This document shows, piece after piece, positions 22,368 to 34,894 of a stretch of DNA of 64,000 bases. The position numbers and the translations under genes were made by a program. The notes under the pieces were generated by a model. It was not told the origin of the DNA. It worked only from the letters and a program-made list of their open reading frames with translations, and did no database searches. Every line of letters starts with the position of its first letter. The stretch's first letter is position 1. Location of the stretch: NCBI GenBank assembly GCA_026120035.1, contig JALRME010000001.1, positions 2,245,909 to 2,309,908 of the forward strand, written 5' to 3'. The stretch comes from Coleophoma eucalyptorum (taxonomy: Eukaryota; Ascomycota; Leotiomycetes; Helotiales; Dermateaceae).

Positions 22368-23366
22368 TCAAGCAGCGCGACGCTCACGACCACTAAGCAG
22401 GTATAAAGCTGCCCTCATCTCCAGCAGCGGATCATCACTGGGCTCCACGCCAGGTACTCGTGGAATAGGATCAAAGATCATAGTCTTCTGCCTAGCCGCA
22501 TTATCATCGGCAACCTTATTGACCTCTATAGTTCCCAATTCGACTACCTTCCTACTTTCAGGCCAGTGTTTCGTATTATCATCTGTAACATCACCTTCTT
22601 TAGCTACCTGAGCCATCAATTTAAAGCTCACAGCACCGGCAGCAATACGCTCCTTGATGTCCGTCTGTAGATAGTCTGCATCTTTCTGCTTGAGTGCTTC
22701 CATAGCAACAACTTCAACACCAAGTGTAGGGACGACTTTGTATCTGACGAACGTAACCTTACCATCCTCAGCAACAAGCTTGAAAGCCGATACGCTGAAG
22801 TACTCCTCCTTAGCATAACTGGCAGGGGCAGGTTTTGGAGCTACAACGAACGCCAATGCCGAAGGATGAGTAGTGAGGTAATCGCCAATGGTGCCTGCGG
22901 CAAGATTTTTTAAGAATTCTAGGAACTCGGCGCCGGTTCGAGTTGGGAAGAATGGAGTTGAGTGCATCACGAGATCAGTGTGTGACCGCTTCCCATCGCT
23001 GGTGTTAGGAAGGGTAAAGCGGATTCCAATTCCTCTTGGATCGGCATTGTTGTCGTTGTCTGGGATTGTAGGGATGCCGGTGGAGTTGGAGAAGCGGACG
23101 ATAATGGGTGTGCTTGGGCTATTGAAGTGTGTTGCTTTGGAAAGCTTGCCAGCTTCTGGAGTTGAATAAAAAGTTCCTTCTAGAAGGATTCCTTTGCCAT
23201 GCGCTAAATGATATAGTTAGTGAGTTGTGGGTACATTCTCCTACCACGAAGTAGATGGAAATAACTTACCGGGCCGTATGCCTGGGTGCTTGCCAAAGAT
23301 AGATTGCAACTGGGAGACCAAGTCTTGCGCTGTCTTGAGCAGCACTTGATCGGAAGGTAGAGGCAT
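22368..23366 (-). CDS. Catalase-like (SrpA-type) haem protein, short form
   Basis: A catalase-core haem protein of the short SrpA type. Two exons, 23270-23366 and 22368-23203, give 310 aa, against about 500 for classical monofunctional catalases. Seen: PAHGKGILLEGTF with the likely catalytic His at residue 34, the RFSNSTG segment that corresponds to the catalase RFST signature, and DPRGIGIRFTLP followed by HTDLVMHSTPFFPTRTGAEF. Then comes a C-terminal part with FDPIPRVPGVEPSDDPLLEMR close to the stop, as in related peroxidase-like catalases. These enzymes can act as peroxidases on organic hydroperoxides. The intron follows codon 32. There is no signal peptide and no PTS1 at the C-terminus (RRAA), so the cytosol is likely. 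Confidence 0.92.
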
Positions 23367-26300
23367 GCTTCTTATCGACTTGTGATAGCTGGACTTCGAA
23401 GCTGTGGACTTTGTATTCCTTAGAGTCGAATATGCAACTGCTACTGAACCGGGACAAGCTGAATTGGAGCGATCAAGTATACGAAAAGCGTCTTCTAACT
23501 CTCCAGAAACAGGCCTCTGGTGCTTTCGGAGCGGTGCTTCTATAAATCAAAATGGAAGACAGCCTCCTACCCCTCCCATCTCTGATAATCCATCTCCCGT
23601 TCCTTCTCAACACATACCTTGAAGGCGACCACAAGCAAATATGCAACTGATGCCACAAAGCCTCAGAAGGGTTGATCAGGAAGCTTGGCGAGGCGAGTTG
23701 ACCAGTGAAATATTGTGCTTTGAGCTACCAACTCTTCTGTATGGTCGACCAGCCATCACGACATGCAGCCCTGCGTAGTAAGCCTTTTAACCGGTGCACT
23801 AGTGAGTCGCAAATGGGCGATTCTGCCCATTCGTGATAATTTGGAATGGGACCGGATTAGTAATACAGACACGAGTCAGTACTTTGGGAGGACCTCACTC
23901 GTGGCTTTTAATATGCTGTGCGTTGATGTCACCCAGTCTGGTGGCTGCGATATACTTCGGAGACATCTACTCGTAGTATGCTGCGCTATTACATACCCGA
24001 TCTGGGAACAAAAAAAGACCAGTTTCAAATTGAGGGAAATATATGTAGCTTTTGACTTTTACTTCGTCTGTTTCTATTGACAAAAGAGTGTTAACACCTT
24101 GAAATTCAAGCATTGGGATGACACGTCGGTGCTGGGCAAGCAGCAGGTAATATTAATGAGATATGGCACTTCTATCTGGCCCAAGAATGAAAAGTACTCT
24201 CTAGAAAAGTCACTCCACCCGGAGAAAGGTTCCTATTTTGAGAGAATCTGCTACAAGAATCCGAGGTTTTCTGTCCACAACCACATATCTACACGTATGG
24301 TCGAGCTGGGACTTTCCTGCGTAGCTCTCTTAATTAGACTATGTGGAGAACTAAGCGTTTACTTTAGTGTCCCCAAAGTCTATCTCAACATTCACGAGCC
24401 TTGGATTTGTCTCTTGAAGAGTTTCCAGCACTCTGGTACCAGACCACTGTGCTCGGAGAGAGCCACCCATAACTTCCGTACTTAGTGTAAGCATCAATGA
24501 CGTCTTCCGAAGGCACATAAGTACTTGAGAAAGCCTCAAAGGAAGACACCAAAATGATAATAATAGGCATCTTGGAAAAGCATGTTCGTACTCAGAAGGG
24601 CACCAGCACTAGTAAGGAGCGGCGTACTTTTGATCTCAACAGCATTCCGCACCTCGAAAGGCGACACTAACCGGGCTTCCAAGGCCTTCAAACGAGCATA
24701 TCGGGACTTGAACAGCAATGAGATTATGACGAACTACGTCAAATGTCTTGTGCACACTAGATGAGACCTTGGTGACTCCCTGCTTTGGAGGGTCGCGTCA
24801 CGGAAGGTACGATCAACGTTGATGGGAGCTCGTTCCCCGCCCCCAAAGTATTGTGGATTCTTGACGGGTTTCAGCTCGAATGTACGTGGAAGTCTAGTGG
24901 ATAGGATTTCAAGGATGCAATTCCACGAATTCTAGCAACAGACGAACAATCGTGGTTTCATCCGACAAATACTACGAAATGGAGATGAACCGCTTAGACT
25001 GCTAGTGTTCCGCCTGTTGCCGGCTAGAGCAATCAAAAACAGAGGCAAGATTGACTGGGGAAAGCGGCGATCGATCAAATGACAGGGCCAGGCAGTTTGC
25101 TGTACTGGATTGGACGAGCCAGGAGGCCTCGGGAGATGAACGAGCAAACAAGACGCCAATAATGCAAAGCTTTTTGCTGCTGCATGAGTTTCCGGACTGG
25201 AGCTTGGAAGCTTACTGTGCTGATCCAGCGCATGAGCATGGTGAGCCTGAGTGCGTCGCCAGAATCTTACACTGCCGACGCTGCTGTTATGGTGAAGCCG
25301 AACAAACGACGCTGTCCACGTATACAAAGTCGCACGACCATCATGGTGTATTTGTCTGTTCCCCTTCCATGAGCTCAATGGCTTGAGGCGCCCGCAGCAG
25401 TGGCCGTTGGGGATGAAAACGACGAAATCATGTAGCTCGCGTGGGAGCGGGCGGGACATGAGAAACCCCCTAGCTTGCTGGAAGGGGGTGGATGGTGATG
25501 GGGACGGACATAGTAGCGGCAGGATTTCGGCGAAAAGTTCCTTGACGCCATCTTTTTATTCCGCCTTCCAATTCAGAGCCACCCTCTCGTTCCCCTGTTG
25601 ACATCCTTCAATCAACGAACGACTCAGCTTGCCTCCAACTCCCCAAACTCTCCTTCGGTTGACAGGACTTACGATGCTGTCTCTGCCCCCCCTCTCTGAT
25701 TTGATTCCCTTCTCGGTGGTGACTTTGTACCTTCATCTTCATGATGTGCAAACGGACGTGCAAATGATCCGACAGTGATACCATGGTACAGGAGCCAAGA
25801 GGAAATACGACGACAATTGCCACCGTAAATGATCAAACCGGCTTCTAGCGTGTGATTCGACAGCATCACCCACTCTCCTACAGCATTTGCCGTCCTTCCA
25901 CGTGCAGAAGTCGCGGCAGAGGGGTGTAGAAGCAGGCACTAAGGGGTACGTCAAACCTCTTCAGCTCTTAGTTCAGCGCCATGTTTCTTGTCCACGCAGC
26001 GGGTGGGAAAAAAACAAGCAAGCGAAGGCGGCATCCTACCGTTGCTCATGATCTGATCCTGACCAAATGTGTTGTGTTGACAGGATTGTCCTGGGCGCCT
26101 CGGGCCTGCACGACAAATCATTACAGTACCAGCGGGTGAAGTTTCTTCGCTCCTGCACGACCTTTGTTTTTCCTTCGCTGCTAAAGTGCTAAAGTGCTAA
26201 AGTGATGAGATTTGTTTTACTCTGGTCTTACGGCATCTCACACCACCACCGCACTACTGCACGTTACTGGTCTGCAAACCCATCAAATCGTGATGTGGAG

Positions 26301-27042
26301 ACATCTTTGGTAAAAACCCTCAAGTGATGGGAATTGACACCAGTTCTCCCTACATCGTGGCATTTCTGTTCCAAGAGAAAGGCCAGACCCTCTGCCATGC
26401 TTGTGGTCAGCTTCCCCATATCCCCCCAGCAATGATCGCTTGATATTTCCCAACTCAGATCTCGCAGATCCTGACACGGACCTATGCAGGCCTTGACCAG
26501 GAACCCCCCAGTTTTGTCTCCCTTCAATGCTGACTCTCGACCAATCTCCGGTGATTTTCTTAAGGTTATTTATCTTCCTTCACTACTGCATGCCAGCAAC
26601 CTGGGCTTCATATCTCCAGAGTCAAGGATCAACTCGTATGATATGACAGCCTGGACAGCCCTGGCTGATAGGTACCGGAGATGGAGTTCCTCAATGGGCA
26701 CAGCAGTGGCCATGGTTTTCGAGTTTCGTATAAGGGCAGATCCTGCTTGACATGGGAACCACGCTGCCTACATGGTTTTGAGATTCATTCACAGGCAATT
26801 TGGACAGGGTGCTACAATTCCAAGCCGTGTGCACCGACTCTCTCATCAACATTCTCAACCCCACCATCCAACACGATTCACTTTCTCTTCGTTGTCGTTG
26901 TTTTCCTCGTGGACTTGGCTCGGAAGAACAGTACAAGTACACTGGGGGCCTTCCCTTCTAGAAGAGCTCTGTGCTTTGGGCGTTCACATTGCCATTGTTT
27001 TTCACTCTTTGCTTCTTCCCGTGTTTGATAACTAGTTCAGCC
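23367..27042. other. Gene-free 3.7-kb region upstream of the 7TM receptor
   Basis: I see no recognisable gene here. The longest open frames (for example minus 24932-25459 and plus 25051-25386) overlap each other and show no family features. The right end (about 26480-27042) probably holds the receptor's promoter and 5' leader, with several short upstream open frames. An 8-bp tandem repeat (CTAAAGTG x3) lies at 26181-26204. Confidence 0.55.
26181..26204 (+). repeat. Tandem repeat, CTAAAGTG x3
   Basis: Three perfect 8-bp units in the gene-free region upstream of the receptor gene. Confidence 0.8.
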
Positions 27043-28334
27043 ATGGCTCTGTCACCGCAATCGCAACGGCTATCACCACTGCCACCAGTCCTAACCCATG
27101 GGCTCGTTGCAGTATCGGTGTTGGGACTACTTTCCTTCTTATGCTCGGTATCGTTATTCCTCTATCTTACCTATCGGCTTATTATATGGCGGGTGAAAAC
27201 CCGATCTCAGACGCCAACGAACCAATTCCTCTTCCTCATCTATAACCTACTCTTTGCTGATATTCAACAATCACTGGGTTTTCTACTTAACATTGGGGCT
27301 TTGTATAAAGATGCTATTGACGTGGGAAGCTCGGATTGCTGGGCTCAAGGGTGGTTCATTTCGACAGGCTTGGCGAACAGTGTTTTCATTCTTGCCATCG
27401 CCGTGCACACCTTCATGAGTGTTGTTCGACAATATAGGATGCCTAGTTGGGCTTTCTACAGCTGGGTTTGTGTGTGTTGGATGTTCGTTTATGTGATGGC
27501 AATCATCGGACCTTTGCTTTACAAAGATACCTTCTACGTACGAGCGGCAGCTTGGGTGAGTTGGCGCGACATCTATGCAAATCATCAGCAACATTAACCT
27601 TTGTGCAGTGCTGGGTCAACGAAGATTACCAAAAAGAACGTTTATGGCTACATTACATGTGGGTCTTTGTTGCCATGTTCAGTACTTTTATACTTTACAT
27701 AATGATCTTTATATACGTCCAACGCCACTCGTTACGCAACGCTCACGCCCTATCCTCGTCAACAACGGCGAGCACCACTCAGTCACCAACACACGGAGCA
27801 ACACCAATGATGTTATTGTACCCGTTTATCTACACTTTGTGCACTGCACCCCTCGCAGCTGGCAGAATCGCTTCAATGGCAGGGCGAGACATCTCTCTGG
27901 CATACTTCTGTGTTGCCGGATCCATGATTGCTTGCAACGGGTGGCTTGATGTTTTGTTATATGCCACAACGCGCCGTGCCATTGTCTTCTCGGAAGCACC
28001 ACCATCGGAGGAAACTGGTCTCCAGACTTTTGCCTTCCTCGGTAAAAGCCACGAAATGGGCAACGTGACGACTATCCAAGCAAACAATCAAGCACATGGA
28101 CGAACAGGAAGTCGTTCGGCCTGGAAAGGCGAACTTCGTAGAAATGAGAGCGCGGAGAATTTATATGGTCTTGCTCTTGGTCAGATTGGGATCAAAGAGA
28201 GCGTAAAGGTCACCGTCGAGGATTATGCTTCGCTTGCTGGATCAGGATCCAATTCGGAACAGAGGAGGATGCCGCTGGCTAGGAGCAGCAGCTGGGATGA
28301 GAGGAACAGTGTGAAGAGTATGCTCAGCCATTGA
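27043..28334 (+). CDS. Seven-transmembrane receptor, cAMP/glucose-receptor-like GPCR
   Basis: A putative G-protein-coupled receptor. Two exons, 27043-27555 and 27609-28334, give 412 aa. The start ATG has a strong context (GCCATGG). Hydrophobic helices are visible at LVAVSVLGLLSFLC, FLFLIYNLLFADIQQS, TGLANSVFILAIAVHTF, YSWVCVCWMFVYVMAI, HYMWVFVAMFSTFILYIMIF, MLLYPFIYTLCTAPL and YFCVAGSMIACNGWLDVLLY. A serine-rich loop lies between helices 5 and 6, and a long cytoplasmic tail of about 110 residues ends in RSSSWDERNSVKSM, probably phosphorylated. The helix 6-7 pattern resembles the Git3/cAMP-receptor-like class of fungal GPCRs. The ligand is unknown. Its upstream region is long and contains short open frames. 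Confidence 0.85.
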
Positions 28335-30135
28335 AATGGAAACCCGTTATGATCGATATGATAACGTAGATCCACTTGCTTGTTATACACACCCGCGGCC
28401 TCTTAGAAAAGGAGAATGGGGCAGTTTTGGTTTTGGTTTTTACAGTGGATATCTGACTTTCCACGTATCTGACATAGAATTTAGCACTGGAGTTCTGGGA
28501 TATACTGATAATTGATAAGAGATATTACCTTTAAACAAAAATGTGACGTACCTTGCTTCTTCCCTCGTCCTTCATGAGGAATGGCTTTAAATTCGCAGAT
28601 CAAACGTGATTACCATATGAATTTGTACCAATTGCGGACGATTATTTGGCGATGGAGTGTTTTCTCTTAGCTATATCAGTCTCTATCGCATATTTGATAT
28701 GCTACACTTTCGTCTGTTCGTTGTCCCTGTAAAGTCTGCTTTCCATACGAAATGCCCTCAACCCTGGACCGTCTCTCATACGTCTCTCAAACTTGCTAAG
28801 GGAATGAATGTAAACATACTTGACTTCATCCTACCACTCTCATGTCCAGCGGGGAAATAGCACCAATTGGCCTCGTTCCACTGGTCTTAGAGATACCCAA
28901 AAGACTGGACTTGGTTTACCTTAGGCCGAACGACTGGCTTGTTCTCATGCGTTCTGTTGGCACCGTCCTAAGATGGGGGCATCTAGAAAAGAAAATTTGA
29001 CTAGAGTTAATGATTTACCCTCGAGACTGGGAGTCTTCGGCAATCACGTAATGGACGGAGACACCAAAATGGCCGTCAAGGACATACTAGACAACGACAA
29101 GATGTATGAGGGTTTCCCGGCAGTGTCATGAGTTCGGTGAAATCCATACACCGGACACTACCAAAGGAGCAGCAAAAAGTCAATGAGAATAATGGTAGAC
29201 ACTAAATGTGACATGCAATATGGCAGGTACTACTACTACAGCCAAGCAAAATAGTATAACCCACGATTGAAATGGAATACAATGGCCAAAGCTGGGGAGA
29301 GTCAAGATACTGAAGGCAGATGGGGTCAGAGTTTGGAGAGGAATTTCTCGGGACAACCAAAGAGACCCTGAGAATGAAATCTGATCGAAAGGCCTTGAGG
29401 TCCTGTCTTATTTAAGAAACTGGGTTCATGGGGGACTTGGATTGTGCTCTGCACCAAGAAAGGGATAGGTAACGAGCGTCCTGGTATTACCAGTACTTAA
29501 AACCGTGTACATGTCATTGTGGAACAGTAGCTTGGATGTCTGGGGGTTTGATATTCGAAATGCATGTACTTAGCATAGCAATGGCTTTAGAAATGCAAAA
29601 AGCTATAACGTGAAGGATTTTGAAGATTTGGACATTAAAGAATTATGTCTCATTATACCATATCGAATAATAGGCAATTCAGGAATAAGACATCTGCTCG
29701 TGCATGAAATCAGGGTAAATTATAGCTCAACCGAATAGTAAGTTACAATCGAGACACTGAGATTCCTACATATTGAGTTTGATGGCTCTCCCCGCTCACA
29801 GCAGTGGATATTTCAGAAGCTTCACAACCCAAGCTCAACTTAAAAGTTAGGTTTGCCAGCACGGTTTTAAGTGTGATCGCATTCTGCGTGGTTCAATTAC
29901 TAGAAACACTTTTTGGGCATCAGAAGTGTCCAGGCTGTATCTGAACGTCTGCGCCGCTCGTAGATTTCAAATTGTTCTATGTGAGGGACCCAAGTCAGCC
30001 CGAGGTCGATAGAATATAGACATAAGAACTCACTTTTGCACCAAGTGCCCTTTTCCTCCACATATCTTTCCCTCTGACGTGCGAGTGCTCCGTCTGATTA
30101 TGTGACCAATATTGCTCCTGACGCCGAACCTTCAC
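28335..30135. other. Convergent intergenic region, receptor / FAL1
   Basis: About 1.8 kb between the stop codons of two converging genes. It should hold both 3' UTRs. No gene, RNA or repeat was recognised; only short frames occur. Confidence 0.6.
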
Positions 30136-31439
30136 TTACGCAAGCAGATCCGCAACGTTCATTGGCATCTCATCGATTTGAGTTGAGTAGTACACTGCCA
30201 GTCATTAGCTTCATATACTGCATGTTGCAAGAAAAACATACACTCAATATCTCTCAAAATTCTGACATCCTCGCTGGTGACGAAGTTGATAGCAACACCC
30301 TTGCGTCCAAAACGACCGCTACGACCGATACGGTGGATGTAGTTCTCACGGTTGCTGGGCAGATCGTAGTTGATAACCAAAGAAACTTGCTGCACATCAA
30401 TACCACGAGCCCAAACATCTGTTGAAATTAAGACTCTTGAGTTTCCTTGGCGGAAATCTTGCATAATGCTGTCTCTCTCCTTTTGTGGCATCTCTCCGTG
30501 CATTGATGAAACGGTAAAGTTTGCCTCGCGCATCTTGTCCGTAAGCCAGTCGACCTTTCTGCGAGTATTGCAGAAAATGACAGCTTGTGTAATTGTAAGA
30601 GTGTCGTAGAGATCGCAAAGGGTGTCAAATTTCCATTCCTCCTTCTCTACAGCAATGAAATACTGCTTCAACCCTTCCAAAGTCAACTCATCACGCTTGA
30701 CCAGAATGCGGACGGGGTCTGTCATGAATTTGGTGGTCATGTCAAGTACATCGTATGGGAGAGTAGCAGAGACAACAACAACTTGAGTCGCAGGTGGCAA
30801 GTATCGGTAGACATCGTAAATCTGCTCTCTGAATCCACGGTTCAGAAGCTCATCAGCTTCATCGAGGACGAGCATTTTGATGTGGCGGGTTCGAAGATTT
30901 CGGCGGCGGATCATGTCAGCAACACGGCCTGGTGTTCCAGATACAATATGTTGTCCGTAGTCGAGCTTTCGAATGTCCTCTCCAACGTTCGTACCACCAA
31001 TACAGGCATGGCACTGTACGTTCATATAATCTCCCAAAGCCATAACAACTGATTGAATCTGGGTCGCAAGTTCTCGAGTAGGAGAGAGCACAAGAGCTTG
31101 AGTTTCACGGACGGCCGTATCGATGACTTGGAGCATACTGATCGAGAAGGTCGCGGTCTTACCCGTACCAGATTGCGCCTGAGCAATTGTGTCGCGACCT
31201 TTGCAGATCTGGACAATAGCACGAGACTGAACAGCGGAAGGTGACTCGTATCCATATGCGTAAATACCACGGAGAAGGTTCTCCTTCAAGTGCATGTCTA
31301 CTCTTTATTAGGTACTGCCTTCAGGAAAGGGAAGAATAACTCATAACTTACCCTGGAACGTTGGCGCGACAGTCACATCTTTGGAGGTTGTAAACTCCAT
31401 GCGCTCTTCAGCCTTGCGATCGATTCCTCCTTCGGCCAT
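30136..31439 (-). CDS. FAL1: DEAD-box RNA helicase FAL1 / eIF4A-III
   Basis: An ATP-dependent RNA helicase of the eIF4A family. Three exons, 31352-31439, 30242-31297 and 30136-30194, give 400 aa, the expected size. Seen: AQSGTGKT (motif I), PTRELA (Ia), TPGR (Ib), DEAD (II), SAT (III) and [13 protein letters not shown] (VI). The last intron splits a C-terminus that becomes [22 protein letters not shown], characteristic of FAL1/eIF4A-III and distinct from translation factor eIF4A. In yeast FAL1 acts in 18S rRNA maturation; in most eukaryotes the orthologue is the RNA clamp of the exon junction complex. It starts 275 bp from the divergent SF3a60 gene, so the two probably share a promoter. Confidence 0.96.
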
Positions 31440-31714
31440 GATTGCGGTATTGTTGTTTGATTGAAGTGGAAGTATTCAGAGGTTGTGGTTTGTATCTGGA
31501 AGAGGCTGAACGTGAAGCTGGGGAAATTCTTTAGCGCGTCTTCTATGATTGGCCGGCGCAATTTTATCGCGAGGCTCATCAATCCGAGCATTAGACTACA
31601 TCACAATCATTGCCTTCTTTTACAGACACAGATCACCGTGAATTTGTGCGTATTGCAATTTTCTCTGGCTGAGGCTTACAATTGGAAGATTGCTGTGTAC
31701 CGCCGTCAATCATC
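31440..31714. promoter_or_regulatory. Bidirectional FAL1 / SF3a60 promoter
   Basis: Only 275 bp separate two divergent start codons of RNA-processing genes, so core promoters and 5' leaders of both must lie here. No clear TATA box was seen. Confidence 0.7.
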
Positions 31715-33269
31715 ATGTTGTTGGAGGAGCAGAGATACCTCCATGAGGATCTCGAGAGGCTCGAGCAGGGCATCAGTGGTATGGATCAAGAACCATCATA
31801 ACCTAACACCAGGCTCATGCTAACACCTTGCAGATAGAGTAGCGGAGGATCCCAAACATATCAGAGAGCGATTAAACCGCGACCACCAAATTTCAGGATT
31901 CCTCGACCGCATTCAAGACCAATCTAAACGCCTCCTCGATATCTACAAGGATGCGGACGGCCTACGAAGCAAAGAGATTCAGTCCATATCAACAGGAGAA
32001 CCTCTAGAAGAATTCTATAAGCAGCTTGGAGAGATCAAGTCCTTCCATTCGAAATATCCCAATGAACCTGTCGAGAACCTCGAGCGAGCCTACAAGAAAA
32101 GGCCGACTGTGGAGGGAGAGCCATCTACTACTGAAGTGGACAATATGTTCACTGGTGAAGAAGCATTTGGAAGATATCTCGATCTTACAACAATTCACGA
32201 GCAATACCTCAATCTCTCTGGTATCAAGCGCCTGACCTACTTGCAGTATTTGGACGCGTTTGACTCATTTACACCACCTCTCTGTTCAATCAAGCGACCA
32301 GACAAAATGACAGATCAATATTTTGCATATGTTGGACAACTTGCAAGCTATCTTGAGAGCTTTATGCGACGGACTAGACCTCTCGAGAATCTCGAGAAGA
32401 TCTTTACAAGCTTTGATGAGGATTTTGAGAAGGCCTGGACGGAGAATGAGGTCCCTGGTTGGAAGATTGAGGTCGGGCCATCAGCATCTGCAGCTGCCGC
32501 CGAGGGGGTATGGTGTGCAGATTGCGAGAAAGAATTCAAAAACGAAAATGTCTATAAGGGACATCTCAGCGGAAAAAAGCACGTTCGAGCGGCTGAGGCT
32601 AGAGCAGCACGGCTGGCTGAAGCTGGTGGTGACACAGAGAGCACAACAACGCGCGGAACCAGCACATTGCGATTAAAAGAGAGAGCGATTGCGGAAAGAG
32701 AGAACCGAGTACGCAGGTTGGCAGCAGCAATGTCACAAGAACGAGCCGATACCAAGGTAAATGTGGAAAGAAAACAAGGCATGACGGAGCGTGAGCGACA
32801 AATGGAACTCGATGCACTATTTGCCGAAGTCGAGCCCGGGGCTGCTGCTCAAGATGGTGAATCGGATAGTGAATCAGACGGAGATGAGAAGATTTACAAT
32901 CCACTGAAGCTTCCTTTGGCTTGGGATGGAAAACCAATTCCGTTCTGGTTATACAAGTTGCATGGTCTTGGTGTGGAGTTCAAGTGTGAAATTTGCGGGA
33001 ACTACGTATACATGGGACGGCGAGCATTCGACAAGCACTTCAACGAGGCGCGTCATATCTACGGACTAAAGTGTCTTGGAATAACCAACACTACACTTTT
33101 CAGAGAAATTACTGGCCTTGAGGACGCTCAAAAGCTATGGAATAAAATCCAGTCGGAGAAGAAGAGAGAAACCGCAAATGATGGAAGTGTGGTTCAAATG
33201 GAAGATGCCGAAGGTAATGTCATGCCAGAGAAGGTTTACTATGATCTACAGAAGCAAGGACTGCTATAG
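31715..33269 (+). CDS. Splicing factor SF3a subunit 3 (SF3a60 / Prp9 / SAP61)
   Basis: A subunit of the SF3a complex of U2 snRNP, needed for pre-spliceosome assembly. Two exons, 31715-31778 and 31834-33269, give 499 aa, almost identical to the human length of 501. Seen: the helical N-terminus LLEEQRYLHEDLERLEQGIS, ERLNRDHQISGFLDR, and a central domain with LDLTTIHEQYLNL. A first C2H2 zinc finger lies at about 249-271 (CADC..H..H). A charged coiled segment rich in Arg/Glu follows, then a second matrin-type finger at about 406-429 (CEIC..H..H) with the family signature HIYGLKCLGI. The intron has a CTAAC branch. Nuclear. It is divergent from FAL1. Confidence 0.96.
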
Positions 33270-33910
33270 ATGATTCTAGCAGTGTGTTGTACTATGTATG
33301 TATATTGATACCAATACAAGAAAGAGATTCAAATCTGTACAGTTTTCCCCGTTTTTTCATAACCTGCTAGGTTTGGAGTGAAGTTAGTCACTTAGTCTAG
33401 CTGCCTAAGATGACCGATGTGCACTAGAGCACCTCTGAATTATTGACAAACTCGTGGAATATGCCACGGCGATGTCATTAGCTTCTTAAGACTACCGGGT
33501 CGAGTATTATTGCTGATGACCAGGCTGTTCGGTATCATACCTGTCATAAAAAGCAAGCCAATAACACGGGAATATATCTCAGTTATGCGATGCCTCTTAT
33601 CTAGTTCAGACTCGAGGCACTGAGGCGATGTACCTTTTGGGGGAAGGGGGCTATCACTTGAACCACCTGGAAGGAGCCGGTTTTCATTCTTTTACAAGCC
33701 CGTGAGATCATCAAAGGCACCAGTTGTCTAGTGCTGCTATCTAGCCCATTTGCAAACCAGCTAGTCTTCTTAATTGAGTATATGAGTCTGCTTAGTATTC
33801 CCAATTTTTAAGTCCAAAGATATTCATAATCAGTACAGACAAAGTTGCGAAGTTCAATCTCGCCAACAGTAGCTCACCGTCGTATACCGATACAGCACGG
33901 CATAACCACC
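33270..33910. other. Intergenic region upstream of the secreted His-rich protein
   Basis: About 640 bp holding the SF3a60 3' UTR and the promoter of the next gene. No specific motif was recognised. Confidence 0.55.
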
Positions 33911-34894
33911 ATGAAATTCACAAACGCTTTGTCTGCTTTGGCTTTCGCAGCTTGCGCATCGCTTGCTACAGCCAGAATTCCAATTGCAATCGGAGAACCC
34001 TCGACCATCCAGCTTGACCTAATAAAGACCGTACCACAACCTAATGGCATTGTCTCTGTCGAGCGGCCAGTTTCCACCGCTCACTCCGCGATGCCGTCAC
34101 GCAAGGTGGATATCACTATGATCAAGAAGCATACATATCGTAAGCTACGCATGATACAATGCTGCCGTGATCCTGCTTGTGCCTGCATCCAGTTGGGACA
34201 GAAGGAATTGGGCCATAAGTACTTCGACTGTTCTAAGGCTGAACATGCATTTGAGGCCAATACAACAATTTGTCAGCCTGAGGCTGTTGAATATCATGGT
34301 GTTCATAACACCAAACCTATCAACGCCATGGTCAGTGGCTATGAAGAGAGAGTAAAGAACAATGCAGCCCTCCTTCACAAGGTCCTGGAAGACTCTGGCC
34401 TTGTAACACTGCTTCACAACGAAACTGGCCCTGTCCACCACGGCCAACACTTCGCATGGAACATCGCGAATGCCTTCGCCTACCATTTCCGGCACCACCA
34501 TCAGAAAGCTCATAACGGAATCTTCAAGTGGAGTATCAAATTGCACAGCGGTGTTCCAGTCCATCATAAGGCCTCGACCTTGCCTCACCCAGAACTCATC
34601 AAGTTGGTCTGGAACACCATGAAGGCCACGGCAGCCATAGTAAATGGCACCGATCATCACCAGGACAGCAAGTCTACCCAATTCAAGACGATTACCTTCA
34701 AGGGCTTCACCTCTCCGGGTGGTGTATTTGAGGAGCAAATGGCTGCTCTGGTTGCTGAAGCTCCTGCTTGGGTCAAGGATGATAAGTCTAAGGTGTTCAA
34801 CCTCACGCATGTCTTCTCCCCTTCAGAGGTTGATATTCTCCAAGAGGCTACTACGGACGCTGTTGGTATTACTGCCCTCCAAATGGCGTTCTAA
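33911..34894 (+). CDS. Secreted histidine-rich protein of unknown function
   Basis: A 327-aa single-exon frame that I do not recognise. The start at 33911 (ACCATGAAATTC) gives a clean signal peptide, about residues 1-22 (MKFTNALSALAFAACASLATA). The mature part has a small cysteine-rich block near residue 88 (CCRDPACAC) and two later cysteines (DCSKAE, ICQPEA). Histidine clusters are notable: HHGQHF, HFRHHHQKAH, VHHKAS and DHHQD. Possible N-glycosylation sites occur (NTT, NET, NGT, NLT). An earlier in-frame start at 33845 would bury the signal peptide and is less likely. The His/Cys content could bind metal ions, but that is inference. Secreted proteins of unknown fold are common in plant-associated fungi. 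Confidence 0.78.
   Translation: MKFTNALSALAFAACASLATARIPIAIGEPSTIQLDLIKTVPQPNGIVSVERPVSTAHSAMPSRKVDITMIKKHTYRKLRMIQCCRDPACACIQLGQKELGHKYFDCSKAEHAFEANTTICQPEAVEYHGVHNTKPINAMVSGYEERVKNNAALLHKVLEDSGLVTLLHNETGPVHHGQHFAWNIANAFAYHFRHHHQKAHNGIFKWSIKLHSGVPVHHKASTLPHPELIKLVWNTMKATAAIVNGTDHHQDSKSTQFKTITFKGFTSPGGVFEEQMAALVAEAPAWVKDDKSKVFNLTHVFSPSEVDILQEATTDAVGITALQMAF

Noticed and set aside
24932..25459. A 175-codon minus-strand frame
   Set aside because: It overlaps an antisense frame of similar length, has no family motif, and no supporting splice or start context.
34145..34810. A 221-codon minus-strand frame opposite the secreted His-rich gene
   Set aside because: The plus-strand frame has a signal peptide and good start context; the minus frame is its shadow.
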